DNA of 64,000 nucleotides. Origin: Sinomicrobium kalidii (GTDB lineage: Bacteria > Bacteroidota > Bacteroidia > Flavobacteriales > Flavobacteriaceae). A model generated the notes under the pieces. It ran no database searches. It had not been told where the DNA came from and worked only from the letters and a program-made list of their open reading frames with translations. The number at the start of each line of letters is the position of its first letter. Within the stretch, counting starts at the first letter, position 1. This document shows, in pieces, positions 54,225 to 62,565 of the stretch. Both the position numbers and the translations under genes were made by a program. Where the stretch lies: positions 2,604,001-2,668,000 of the forward strand of contig NZ_CP089211.1 in assembly GCF_021183825.1 (NCBI RefSeq). Reading direction: 5' to 3'.

Positions 54225-54983
54225 ATGTTAAAGGTAAACAATTTACATGCCAGTGTAGAAGGCAAGGAGATATTGAAAGGAATAGACATAGAGGTCAATG
54301 CCGGAGAGATACACGCCATTATGGGACCTAACGGATCAGGTAAGAGTACGTTGTCTTCCGTTATCGCCGGCAAGGAAGAATTCGAGGTCACCGAGGGTAA
54401 CATCCTTTTCGAAGGGGAAGACCTGGGCGAACTCGCTGCCGAGGAACGGGCACATAAAGGTATTTTCATGTCGTTCCAGTATCCCGTGGAGATTCCCGGG
54501 GTGTCGGTAACCAATTTTATGAAAACCGCCATAAATGAAACACGCAAGGCACAGGGACTGGAAGAAATGCCGGCCAGTGAAATGCTGAAGAAGATCAGGG
54601 AAAAGTCGGAACTCCTCGAAATAGACAGGAAGTTTCTGTCCCGCTCCCTTAACGAAGGCTTCTCCGGAGGAGAAAAGAAACGTAACGAGATCTTCCAGAT
54701 GGCCATGCTGGAACCCAGACTGGCAATTTTGGACGAAACCGACTCCGGGCTGGATATCGATGCCCTTCGCATTGTAGCCAACGGAGTGAACAGGTTGCGT
54801 TCCAAAGACAATGCCGTAGTGGTGATTACGCACTACCAGCGATTACTGGATTACATTATTCCCGATTTCGTACATGTGTTACTGGACGGAAAGATCGTGA
54901 AGTCCGGCGGTGCGGAACTGGCACATGAACTGGAGGAAAAAGGATATGACTGGATAAAACAGGAAAAACCAGCCATCGGATAG
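54225..54983 (+). CDS. sufC: Fe-S cluster assembly ATPase SufC
   Basis: ABC-type ATPase of SufBCD, 252 residues. Walker A GPNGSGKSTL, signature LNEGFSGGEKKRNEIF and Walker B LAILDETDSGLDIDAL are complete. Cytosolic. A short imperfect palindrome follows the stop before sufD. Confidence 0.97.
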   Translation: MLKVNNLHASVEGKEILKGIDIEVNAGEIHAIMGPNGSGKSTLSSVIAGKEEFEVTEGNILFEGEDLGELAAEERAHKGIFMSFQYPVEIPGVSVTNFMKTAINETRKAQGLEEMPASEMLKKIREKSELLEIDRKFLSRSLNEGFSGGEKKRNEIFQMAMLEPRLAILDETDSGLDIDALRIVANGVNRLRSKDNAVVVITHYQRLLDYIIPDFVHVLLDGKIVKSGGAELAHELEEKGYDWIKQEKPAIG

Positions 54984-55004
54984 AGACGCACGGGTGTGTG
55001 TCTC
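54983..55004. repeat. Imperfect palindrome between sufC and sufD
   Basis: GAGACGCAC and GTGTGTCTC pair with one G-T wobble. It matches the left half of the palindrome at 38796-38821, suggesting a mobile or dispersed element. Confidence 0.65.
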
Positions 55005-55063
55005 AAACAGGATAGAGGTAATACAGTAGTTCTATCCAACAATTGAAAAATCAGAGACGGAAA

Positions 55064-56383
55064 ATGGAATTAAAAGATAAATTGGTTTCTTCTTTCTTCG
55101 CGTATGAAGGTAACGGACTGGACGAGCATTCGCCCATACATGATATTTGTTCGGATGCCATTAAGAAATTTGACGAGAAAGGATTCCCTACCAAAAGAGA
55201 AGAAGCCTGGAAATATACTTCACTAAATGCGGTATTAAAGCAGAACTACAGCCTGTATCCGAAAGAAGACACCGGGCTGGAGTTTAAGGATGTGATGCGG
55301 TATTTTATCCATGAAATAGACTCCTACAAGATAGCGTTTGTTGACGGAAGATACAGCTCTAACCTGTCTGCTACTTCACATGACGGACTGGATATATGCC
55401 TGATGAGTTCTGCCCTGGGGAAACCCAAATACAGGGCCGTTATAGAAAATTATTTCAATAAGGCGGCCAATACCGAAGACAGCCTCACTGCACTGAACAC
55501 TGCATTTCTGAAAGAAGGGGCGTTTATTCATATCCCCAAAGGAAAGGTGGTGGACAAACCCATACAGATCCTTCATTTTTCCACGGGGAAAGAACCGGCG
55601 CTGATGCTTCAGCCAAGGAACCTGATCGTGGTGGGTGAAAATGCACATGTACAAATTATTGAACGTCACCAAAGCCTTACGGAAAATCCCGTGCTGACCA
55701 ATTCCGTGACCGAGATATTTGCCGATAAACGGGCCATGGTGGATTATTACAAAATACAGAACGACAAACAGTCTGCATCACTTATAGACAATACCTATAT
55801 CTCCCAGGAAAAAAACAGCCACGCTTCCGTGCATACCTTTTCCCTGGGAGGGAACCTGACGCGCAATAACCTCAATTTTTATCACAAAGACGAATATTTG
55901 ACCTCTACACTGAAAGGGATCACCATCATAGGAAACAAACAGCATGTGGACCATCATACGCTGGTCAATCATGTTTACCCTAATTGTGAAAGCCATCAGG
56001 ATTACAAAGGTATTTTCGGAGACCGGAGCACAGGGGTGTTTAACGGTAAGGTTATTGTGGAGAAAGAGGCGCAGAAAACCAATGCTTTTCAGCAGAATAA
56101 CAATATCCTGCTGGATGATAAAGCAACGATAAATACCAAGCCTCAACTCGAAATTTTTGCCGATGATGTGAAGTGTTCACACGGTTGTACCGTAGGGCAA
56201 CTGAATGAAGAGGCCCTGTTTTACCTGCGTTCCAGGGGGATTCCTGCCAGGGAAGCCAAGGCCCTGATGATGTACGCTTTTGCCAACAATGTGCTGGAAA
56301 GTGTAAAGATACCCGAAGTAAAGGCACGTATCAATAAACTCATAGCAAAAAAACTGGGAGTTAATCTCGGTTTTGAACTATAA
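55064..56383 (+). CDS. sufD: Fe-S cluster assembly protein SufD
   Basis: 439 residues from the ATG at 55064 (MELKDKLVSSFFAYEG); the open frame begins at an in-frame TTG 21 bases upstream. A SufB paralogue that stabilises the complex and helps iron entry. Conserved segments are KREEAWKYTSL near the N-terminus and DDVKCSHGCTVGQLNEEALFY with the family His and Cys near the C-terminus. Confidence 0.95.
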   Translation: MELKDKLVSSFFAYEGNGLDEHSPIHDICSDAIKKFDEKGFPTKREEAWKYTSLNAVLKQNYSLYPKEDTGLEFKDVMRYFIHEIDSYKIAFVDGRYSSNLSATSHDGLDICLMSSALGKPKYRAVIENYFNKAANTEDSLTALNTAFLKEGAFIHIPKGKVVDKPIQILHFSTGKEPALMLQPRNLIVVGENAHVQIIERHQSLTENPVLTNSVTEIFADKRAMVDYYKIQNDKQSASLIDNTYISQEKNSHASVHTFSLGGNLTRNNLNFYHKDEYLTSTLKGITIIGNKQHVDHHTLVNHVYPNCESHQDYKGIFGDRSTGVFNGKVIVEKEAQKTNAFQQNNNILLDDKATINTKPQLEIFADDVKCSHGCTVGQLNEEALFYLRSRGIPAREAKALMMYAFANNVLESVKIPEVKARINKLIAKKLGVNLGFEL

Positions 56384-56466
56384 ATTGTTGCGGTTTTCGG
56401 ATAATCAGGGTTACGGGTATTTCCCCGTATCAATAATTGGAACCGTACCGCTCAAAACCAGAAAAA

Positions 56467-57708
56467 ATGGCTACTACAATCCCGAATACCGCCACTTTTG
56501 ATGTAGAAAAGATACGAAAGGATTTTCCCATTCTGCAACGTCAGGTCAACGGAAAACCCCTGGTGTATTTTGATAATGCGGCAACATCCCAGACCCCGAA
56601 GGCGGTCATTGATGCCATTGTGGATTACTATTCCCGGTACAATGCCAATATACACCGCGGGGTACATACCCTGTCGCAGGAAGCGACCGATGCCTATGAA
56701 AAATCACGGATAAAACTGCAGAAACACTTTAACGCAGCAAAACCTTACGAAATTATTTTTACATCCGGTACCACTCATGGCATTAACCTGGTGGCGCACG
56801 GTTTTGCATCTTTTCTGAAACCCGGGGATGAAGTTCTCGTATCTGCAATGGAACACCACTCCAATATTGTTCCGTGGCAGATGCTGTGTGAAAAAACCGG
56901 GGCCGTACTGAAAGTGATCCCGATGAATGCGGAAGGGGAATTGATGATGGATGCCTATGAGGAACTGCTTTCCGAAAAGAGCAGACTGGTATTCTGCAAT
57001 CATATTTCCAATGCCCTCGGTACCATAAACCCTATAAAAGAGATCATAGAAAAAGCACATCGCGTGGGAGCTGCCGTTCTGGTAGACGGGGCGCAGGCAT
57101 GCCCGCATATAAAACCTGATGTACAGGCGCTGGATGTGGATTTTTACGTGGTTTCTGCACATAAAATGTGTGGGCCTACAGGTGTGGGCATACTCTATGG
57201 CAAGGAAAAGTGGCTGAATGAACTCCCGCCTTATCAGGGAGGTGGCGAAATGATTGCCGAGGTCACTTTCGAAAAAACCACGTATGCCGATCTTCCTCAC
57301 AAATTTGAGGCCGGTACCCCGAACATTTGCGGAGGGATTGTCTTTGGTGTGGCCGTAGATTATCTTAACGGCATTGGTCTCGAAAACATAGAGGAATACG
57401 AAAAGGGGTTGCTGAAATACGCCACCGAAGAACTGCTTAAAATCGAAGGGCTGAAGATATACGGGACCTCTGAACACAAAACCTCGGTGATTTCCTTTAA
57501 TCTGGAAGGGATACATCCCTATGATATAGGGACCATTGTAGATAAACTGGGTATTGCCGTACGTACCGGCCATCACTGTGCCCAGCCCATTATGGATTAT
57601 TATAAGATTCCGGGGACGGTAAGGGCCAGTTTTGCATTTTACAATACCCGTGAGGAAATCGATGCCCTGGTTGCCGCAGTAAAAAAAGCCAAAGAAATGC
57701 TTGGCTGA
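56467..57708 (+). CDS. sufS: Cysteine desulfurase SufS
   Basis: A PLP enzyme of the group II NifS type that releases sulfur from cysteine for SufBCD, 413 residues from the ATG at 56467 (MATTIPNTATFDVEK). PLP-binding Lys in VSAHKMCGPTG, the mobile-loop Cys in RTGHHCAQPIM. The last recognisable gene of the operon; sufE, a usual follower in this family, is not found in the next 1.6 kb. Confidence 0.96.
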   Translation: MATTIPNTATFDVEKIRKDFPILQRQVNGKPLVYFDNAATSQTPKAVIDAIVDYYSRYNANIHRGVHTLSQEATDAYEKSRIKLQKHFNAAKPYEIIFTSGTTHGINLVAHGFASFLKPGDEVLVSAMEHHSNIVPWQMLCEKTGAVLKVIPMNAEGELMMDAYEELLSEKSRLVFCNHISNALGTINPIKEIIEKAHRVGAAVLVDGAQACPHIKPDVQALDVDFYVVSAHKMCGPTGVGILYGKEKWLNELPPYQGGGEMIAEVTFEKTTYADLPHKFEAGTPNICGGIVFGVAVDYLNGIGLENIEEYEKGLLKYATEELLKIEGLKIYGTSEHKTSVISFNLEGIHPYDIGTIVDKLGIAVRTGHHCAQPIMDYYKIPGTVRASFAFYNTREEIDALVAAVKKAKEMLG

Positions 57709-58021
57709 GACCCATAGTATATCGCCGGTGTCCGCTAAATACATTCTTTGAGCCCCCATACATAGCTTTCAACACTTTTTTATAGCGTAACGATCCGATC
57801 GGGTATTCACGGCACTTTCCCTGTTGCCCCGCCGGGTGCGGACAGGTCTTCAACCTCCGCATATCTTCGAAAGGCCGGGGGACTCCTTATAAGCGCATTT
57901 CTTTCCCGGATATGCCTGTACCGGGACCCCCGGAAAACGCCCCGTTCCTTTCCGTCTTAAAGCCCGGAAAACGGCCATTTAAGGGGGTGTGTTTACACGG
58001 GGGGGAACCCGTTACGCAGCT

Positions 58022-58445
58022 TACCCGATCCTGTCAGCCGCTTACCGTGTTGCTTATGATGTCATACCCAACTGCTTTAGCGGTAAACAGGGATACTTTT
58101 AATTTCGTACCCGGGTATGTTTGCGGCAAACCGTGTTGTGTTCACCGTCTACCGGGTTACTTTTAATCTCATACTGGATGCTTTTACGGTCTGCCGTGTT
58201 GTGTGTACTGCGTACCGGGTTACGGTTGATATCATATCCGGATGGGTTTACGCCTAACCGGGTTATATTTACCGTATACCTGATTGTGTTTACTGCGTAC
58301 CGGGTTACTGTTGATTTCGTACCCGGATGGGTTTACGCCCAACCGGGTTATATTTACCGTATACCTGATCGGGTTTACTGCGTACCGGGTTGCTTATGAT
58401 TTCACAACCGGGTGTGTTTACGGCCCCGGGAGCTGTGTATGCGGT
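58022..58445. repeat. Layered 21-22-bp repeat array
   Basis: About 20 degenerate units of 20-23 bp follow each other without spacers. Three unit types are seen: A (TACCGGGTTACTTTTAAT then CTCA), B (TACCCGGATGGGTTTACGCC) and C (AACCGTGTTGTGTTCACCG). They are arranged A-B-C with a period of about 63 bp in the first part, and A-B-C-D with a period of 85 bp at 58213-58297 and 58298-58382; the two 85-bp copies differ at about 7 positions. A-unit CCGGGT and B-unit ACCCGG can pair. Confidence 0.8.
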
Positions 58446-58495
58446 GTAAGTGATGCCTTTGGCGGTAAAGGGAAAAGGAGATGAATACCTAAGGG

Positions 58496-58523
58496 ACCGG
58501 TTAAGCAGCGGACTTAAACCGGT
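58496..58523. repeat. Inverted repeat downstream of the array
   Basis: ACCGGTTAAG (58496-58505) and CTTAAACCGGT (58513-58523) pair with one bulged base around a 7-base loop. No T-run. Confidence 0.55.
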
Positions 58524-58976
58524 CTGCCGTTTAGTGTTTTGTCCATGCAGTAAACAAAACCCGGTCCGGCATAAACACAATCCCTTAAATGGCGGAAATC
58601 CGCCCCGGATGATCCGGCTGTGAACAGGATATTCCGGGCCTTTGGCAAAGGCGGGTAAACCTTTACGGGAAGAGTGCCTTTCCCGAACTTTCCGGCATAT
58701 CGGCAGTAGTGTCATCCGCCGGGCAGAACTATCGCTGCCTGTACCGGGTTTACCGGGATGTTTCCGGTACCGGTCCGGGAGTGTTCCTGAATGCGGGCTG
58801 CCGGGCCCGGGGTATTCGCGATGCTGTTAGGAGCACATTTCATACCCGTATTTACACGGCCGTTATTAACTCACAGGACACAGGGTGAAACCGGGCTGTT
58901 CAACCTGCGGAATATTACAGATATCAGACCGTTCCCTGCCGGGCAAAAGACGGATCAGGATCAGAAGTAGATTTCA

Positions 58977-59013
58977 GATATGAGATGTTAGACGTATATA
59001 AGACCTATGATCT
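58977..59013 (+). repeat. Dispersed repeat, copy 2
   Basis: GATATGAGATGT, then a 12-base spacer, then AGACCTATGATCT. The relative is at 5795-5820 on the other strand. Confidence 0.5.
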
Positions 59014-59275
59014 AAGTGAGAAAGTGATCGTCTAAAAACCTGTAACCATGCTATAATCCCAAGGACCTGTAAAAAACGGTTTACGGATACGGACTGCAAT
59101 CCCTAGCTATCGGGATTTCAAAGAACCTGAATGTAAATATATGAAAATCAATTCATTTTAAGCGGACGTTAACAATATTGTATACTTCCCGAAAAGCCAA
59201 TGCCCGGACTTCCCGGGTAAATAAATGGAAATCAATAAAAAGGCAAATAAAAAGTGTCCGTATCAAAATAATTTC

Positions 59276-59283
59276 TAAATTTG
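59276..59283 (+). promoter_or_regulatory. prs promoter -7 box
   Basis: TAAATTTG followed by CACC, an exact TAnnTTTG match, 47 bp before the prs start. No clear TTG at the -33 site. Confidence 0.6.
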
Positions 59284-59330
59284 CACCTCGTTTGGAAAAC
59301 AGGACATAACCACTAAACAACACCATAATA

Positions 59331-60272
59331 ATGTCTTATACAGTGCCTGAACCCAAGATTTTCGCATGTGAGCAAAGCATGGGACTTGCGGAAAAAATTG
59401 CAGAATCTTTCGGGACAAAATTAGGAAGTGTAACGTTCTCTAAATATAGTGACGGTGAATTTCAGCCGTCTTTTGAAGAGTCCATAAGAGGGGCGAGGAT
59501 ATTCATTATCGGGTCTACCCACCCCGGCACGGAAAACCTTATGGAAATGTTGCTTATGCTCGATGCCGCAAAAAGGGCTTCGGCAAGGCACATTACCGCT
59601 GTGTTGCCGTACTTCGGATGGGCCAGACAGGACCGGAAAGACAAGCCCAGGGTGCCCATAGGGGCAAAACTCGTGGCCAAACTGCTGGAAACCGCAGGGG
59701 CAACAAGGATCATTACAATGGACCTCCATGCCGACCAGATACAGGGCTTTTTTGAAAAACCGGTGGATCATCTGTTTGCGTCCACCATATTTTTGCCGTA
59801 CCTGGAATCGCTTAAACTGGATAATCTGACCATAGCCTCTCCGGATATGGGAGGTTCCAAAAGAGCTTATGCCTATTCCAAGTTCCTTGAGAGTGATGTG
59901 GTGATCTGTTATAAACAGCGTAAAAAAGCCAATGTTATTGATCACATGGAACTCATAGGTGATGTGAGAGGAAAGAACGTGGTACTCGTTGACGATATGG
60001 TTGATACGGCAGGCACACTGACCAAGGCGGCAGACCTTATGATAGAAAGAGGAGCCCTGAGTGTGCGGGCCATTACCACTCACGCCCTGTTGTCGGGCAA
60101 TGCCTATGAAAGGATAGAGAATTCCAGGCTGGAAGAATTAATCGTTACCGATTCCATTCCGCTGAGGAAAGAGAGCAATAAAATAAAAGTGTTAACCTGT
60201 GCGAATCTGTTTGCCGATGTCATGCACAGGGTACACCACAACACCTCTATTAGTTCCAAGTTCCTGATGTAA
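59331..60272 (+). CDS. prs: Ribose-phosphate pyrophosphokinase
   Basis: Makes PRPP, the precursor of nucleotides, NAD, His and Trp. 313 residues; the signature DLHADQIQGFF and the PRPP-binding loop VVLVDDMVDTAGTL are complete. PRPP is also the cosubstrate of PncB at 16 kb. It is followed by rplY after 57 bp, the usual prs-rplY-pth order. Confidence 0.97.
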   Translation: MSYTVPEPKIFACEQSMGLAEKIAESFGTKLGSVTFSKYSDGEFQPSFEESIRGARIFIIGSTHPGTENLMEMLLMLDAAKRASARHITAVLPYFGWARQDRKDKPRVPIGAKLVAKLLETAGATRIITMDLHADQIQGFFEKPVDHLFASTIFLPYLESLKLDNLTIASPDMGGSKRAYAYSKFLESDVVICYKQRKKANVIDHMELIGDVRGKNVVLVDDMVDTAGTLTKAADLMIERGALSVRAITTHALLSGNAYERIENSRLEELIVTDSIPLRKESNKIKVLTCANLFADVMHRVHHNTSISSKFLM

Positions 60273-60329
60273 GAACGGAAAACGGGAGGAGGAAGCTATT
60301 AATTTTAAAATGTATTAATATTTTATATA

Positions 60330-60941
60330 ATGAAGTCAATTACAATCAAAGGATCTCAAAGAGAAAGCGTGGGCAAAGTTGCGACCAGAGCCTTACGTAA
60401 TGCTGGAAAGGTTCCTTGCGTACTTTACGGAGGAGACAAACCACTACACTTTTCAGCCGATGAACTCGCATTTTCCAAACTGGTTTACACTCCGGATGTA
60501 CACACTGTAGTGATTGACCTGGAAAACGGGGAGAAATTCAATGCTATTATGCAGGATATCCAGTTTCACCCGGTAACAGATGAAATTCTTCACATAGATT
60601 TTTATCAGTTGCACGACGATAAGGAAGTAACACTGGAAATCCCTGTGAAAATAGAAGGAGATGCTCCCGGTGTTATCAAAGGTGGAGTGCTTCGTCTTAC
60701 CAAGCGTAAGCTGAAGGTAAGGGCGCTTCCTGCAAAACTTCCGGATTATATTGTTGCGGACATTTCCGGTTTGGAGATAGGAAACAAACTGTATGTGACA
60801 GCTCTTGGCAATGATGATTACAAAATATTGAACCCGGATAATACCGTGGTTTGCCAGGTAAGGGTTTCACGTGCGGCTATGAAAGCAGCCCAGGATGCGG
60901 CAAAAGTCGAAAAGGGCGAAACTCCTGCAGAGGACAAATAG
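60330..60941 (+). CDS. rplY: 50S ribosomal protein L25/Ctc
   Basis: 203 residues, the long Ctc form with an N-terminal L25 domain (5S rRNA binding, about 1-95) and a C-terminal beta domain plus a low-complexity tail. Start [19 protein letters not shown] is typical. Between prs and pth, as in many bacteria; ends with a strong terminator 20 bp downstream. Confidence 0.96.
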   Translation: MKSITIKGSQRESVGKVATRALRNAGKVPCVLYGGDKPLHFSADELAFSKLVYTPDVHTVVIDLENGEKFNAIMQDIQFHPVTDEILHIDFYQLHDDKEVTLEIPVKIEGDAPGVIKGGVLRLTKRKLKVRALPAKLPDYIVADISGLEIGNKLYVTALGNDDYKILNPDNTVVCQVRVSRAAMKAAQDAAKVEKGETPAEDK

Positions 60942-60962
60942 AGATATTCCGTATTTTTAATA

Positions 60963-60998
60963 GAAAACATCCCGGCCCTTGTCGGGATGTTTTTTATT
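60963..60998 (+). terminator. Rho-independent terminator after rplY
   Basis: AAAACATCCCG and CGGGATGTTTT form an 11-bp stem around an 8-base loop, followed by a T-run. Confidence 0.92.
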
Positions 60999-61023
60999 TT
61001 TACGGGTAGCAATTACGGTAAAA

Positions 61024-61653
61024 ATGCGCGCTTTAATCAGAACCTTTTTTAAACGCAACTCATCGGCATCGGATGAGCAGGATACTATGAAAAAATTTTT
61101 AATAGTAGGTTTGGGGAATATCGGGAGTGAATATCAAAATACCCGGCATAATATCGGTTTCAGGGTGCTGGATCGTCTGGCAGAAGAAGAGTCCGTGAAT
61201 TTTGAAACCGTAAAACTCGGCGACAAATGCATATGCAGTGTAAAGGGAAGAAAACTTATACTGCTCAAGCCGAGTACTTATATGAACCTCAGTGGTAAAT
61301 CGGTAAAATACTGGATGGACAAGGAAAAGATCCCCCTGGAAAACGTGCTGATCATCACGGATGATATCAACCTTCCTTTCGGGACCATTCGCTTAAAGAC
61401 CAGAGGTAGCGATGGCGGGCACAACGGATTAAAGGATATACAGGCGCGTCTCAATACTGTGCAATACAACCGGGTCCGTTTAGGTATCGGTTCGGAATTT
61501 TCCCGGGGAAAACAGATCGACTATGTATTGGGTGAATGGGATGAAGAAGAAAACAAGGCCCTCCCCGAACGTTTGGAAAAGGCCTGTGAACTTATACGTT
61601 CGTTCGCTACGGCAGGAGTGCAGCATACAATGAACGCCTTTAACGGGAAGTAA
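61024..61653 (+). CDS. pth: Peptidyl-tRNA hydrolase
   Basis: Releases peptides from stalled peptidyl-tRNA. From the ATG at 61024 it has 209 residues, with a 21-residue basic leader (MRALIRTFFKRNSSAS) before the core start MKKFLIVGLGNIGSEYQNTRHNIGF (split here: start at 61087 would give 188 residues). The catalytic His is in NTRHNIGF and the second conserved stretch is GGHNGLKDI. Some Flavobacteria have such a leader, so either start is possible. Confidence 0.93.
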   Translation: MRALIRTFFKRNSSASDEQDTMKKFLIVGLGNIGSEYQNTRHNIGFRVLDRLAEEESVNFETVKLGDKCICSVKGRKLILLKPSTYMNLSGKSVKYWMDKEKIPLENVLIITDDINLPFGTIRLKTRGSDGGHNGLKDIQARLNTVQYNRVRLGIGSEFSRGKQIDYVLGEWDEEENKALPERLEKACELIRSFATAGVQHTMNAFNGK

Positions 61654-61820
61654 CAGGTCAGACTGAAATAATCGGATGGATAAGATGAAGCCAACCATGG
61701 TTTTATGGACTGTCAACTACCCTTTGAGCATATTTCACAAGCACTGTATTGAGGTAACTTACCTTAATGCCCTTTATACAGGTGAAATAAGCATACGGTT
61801 GCCGAAGTGTCTGGACCCCT

Positions 61821-62507
61821 TTAATTTACCTTAAACACAAAAACCCCGGAGTTCGATTCGTTGCCCTGGGAGTCCCTGGTGACCACTTTCCAGTAATATA
61901 CGGTTTTCGGACTTACGTTCACATCCAGTACGGTGTCTTCCAGGTCTGAGGCTTCCACGGTTTCCGGAGGATTGGCATTTCCGAAATAGACATCATATCC
62001 CACAATGTCGCCGTCAATGTCGTTTCCTTTCCATTCCAGCGTAAGGGTGCCTTCTCCGGCAGCTACGGTTTCGTCCGGTTCGGGGGAAACTGCGGTTGCG
62101 GGGAACGGTGCATATGATTCTGTACCGTCGCCGGCATTGTAGAACTTCCAGGTTTCGCTTTGGGAGGTTTCTGGAACATCCTGGTTGGTGGAAGTCACCG
62201 TCCAGGAATAGGGCTCTCCTTTTTGCAGAACCACGCCCAGGGATGTGGCCTCGGTGTTGAATTCCTGTGCAGTACCGTCGTTGAGGTTCTCTACCTGTAA
62301 CCGGTAGGTGTCGGTCCGGTCCGAGGGTTCCCATTCAAAGGTCACCCTGCTGGTGTAGTCATCTATATCGTCACCGGTGGTACATTCCGAATTGTTTTCA
62401 GGGAATATGAGTGTGGCCATACCGGGTTCCGTAGGGCCGTCATCGTCACTACAGCTTACGGTAATCAACAGGGTTAAAAAACTCAGGCCAAATGCTAATT
62501 TTTTCAT
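61821..62507 (-). CDS. Surface lipoprotein with FN3-like repeats
   Basis: 228 residues with a lipoprotein signal (MKKLAFGLSFLTLLITVSC, Cys19). Two fibronectin-III-like beta domains, marked by VTFEWEPSDRTDTYRLQVEN and LTLEWKGNDIDGDIVGYDVY, follow a short Asp-rich linker. Such proteins bind polymers or partners at the surface; nothing specific is predicted. It lies 58 bp after the Type IX cargo gene on the same strand and may be cotranscribed. Confidence 0.8.
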   Translation of the reverse strand: MKKLAFGLSFLTLLITVSCSDDDGPTEPGMATLIFPENNSECTTGDDIDDYTSRVTFEWEPSDRTDTYRLQVENLNDGTAQEFNTEATSLGVVLQKGEPYSWTVTSTNQDVPETSQSETWKFYNAGDGTESYAPFPATAVSPEPDETVAAGEGTLTLEWKGNDIDGDIVGYDVYFGNANPPETVEASDLEDTVLDVNVSPKTVYYWKVVTRDSQGNESNSGVFVFKVN

Positions 62508-62565
62508 TGTTCGTAGTATTGGGTTAAAACTAAGAAATTTTGTTTGTTGTCTGTTTAAAAGCGGG

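Larger units (their letters stand above)
57709..59330. other. 1.6-kb gene-free region between sufS and prs
   Basis: No frame here looks like a protein: the longest ones have odd composition, and they overlap a short repeated DNA. It contains a layered repeat array (58022-58445), an inverted repeat (58496-58523), a small related repeat cluster (about 58740-58785), the second copy of a dispersed repeat (58977-59013) and the prs promoter. Base composition of 57.8-58.9 kb seems richer in G+C than the flanks. Confidence 0.7.

Noticed and set aside
58022..58445. CRISPR array
   Set aside because: Units are contiguous and degenerate, with no unique spacers, no constant repeat and no cas genes nearby.
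58121..58484. Open frames of 60-90 codons over the repeat array
   Set aside because: The 85-bp period moves the repeat through all three frames; all stay open because stops are rare in the unit, and the translated composition (many Tyr, Val, Arg) is not protein-like. I take it as noncoding.
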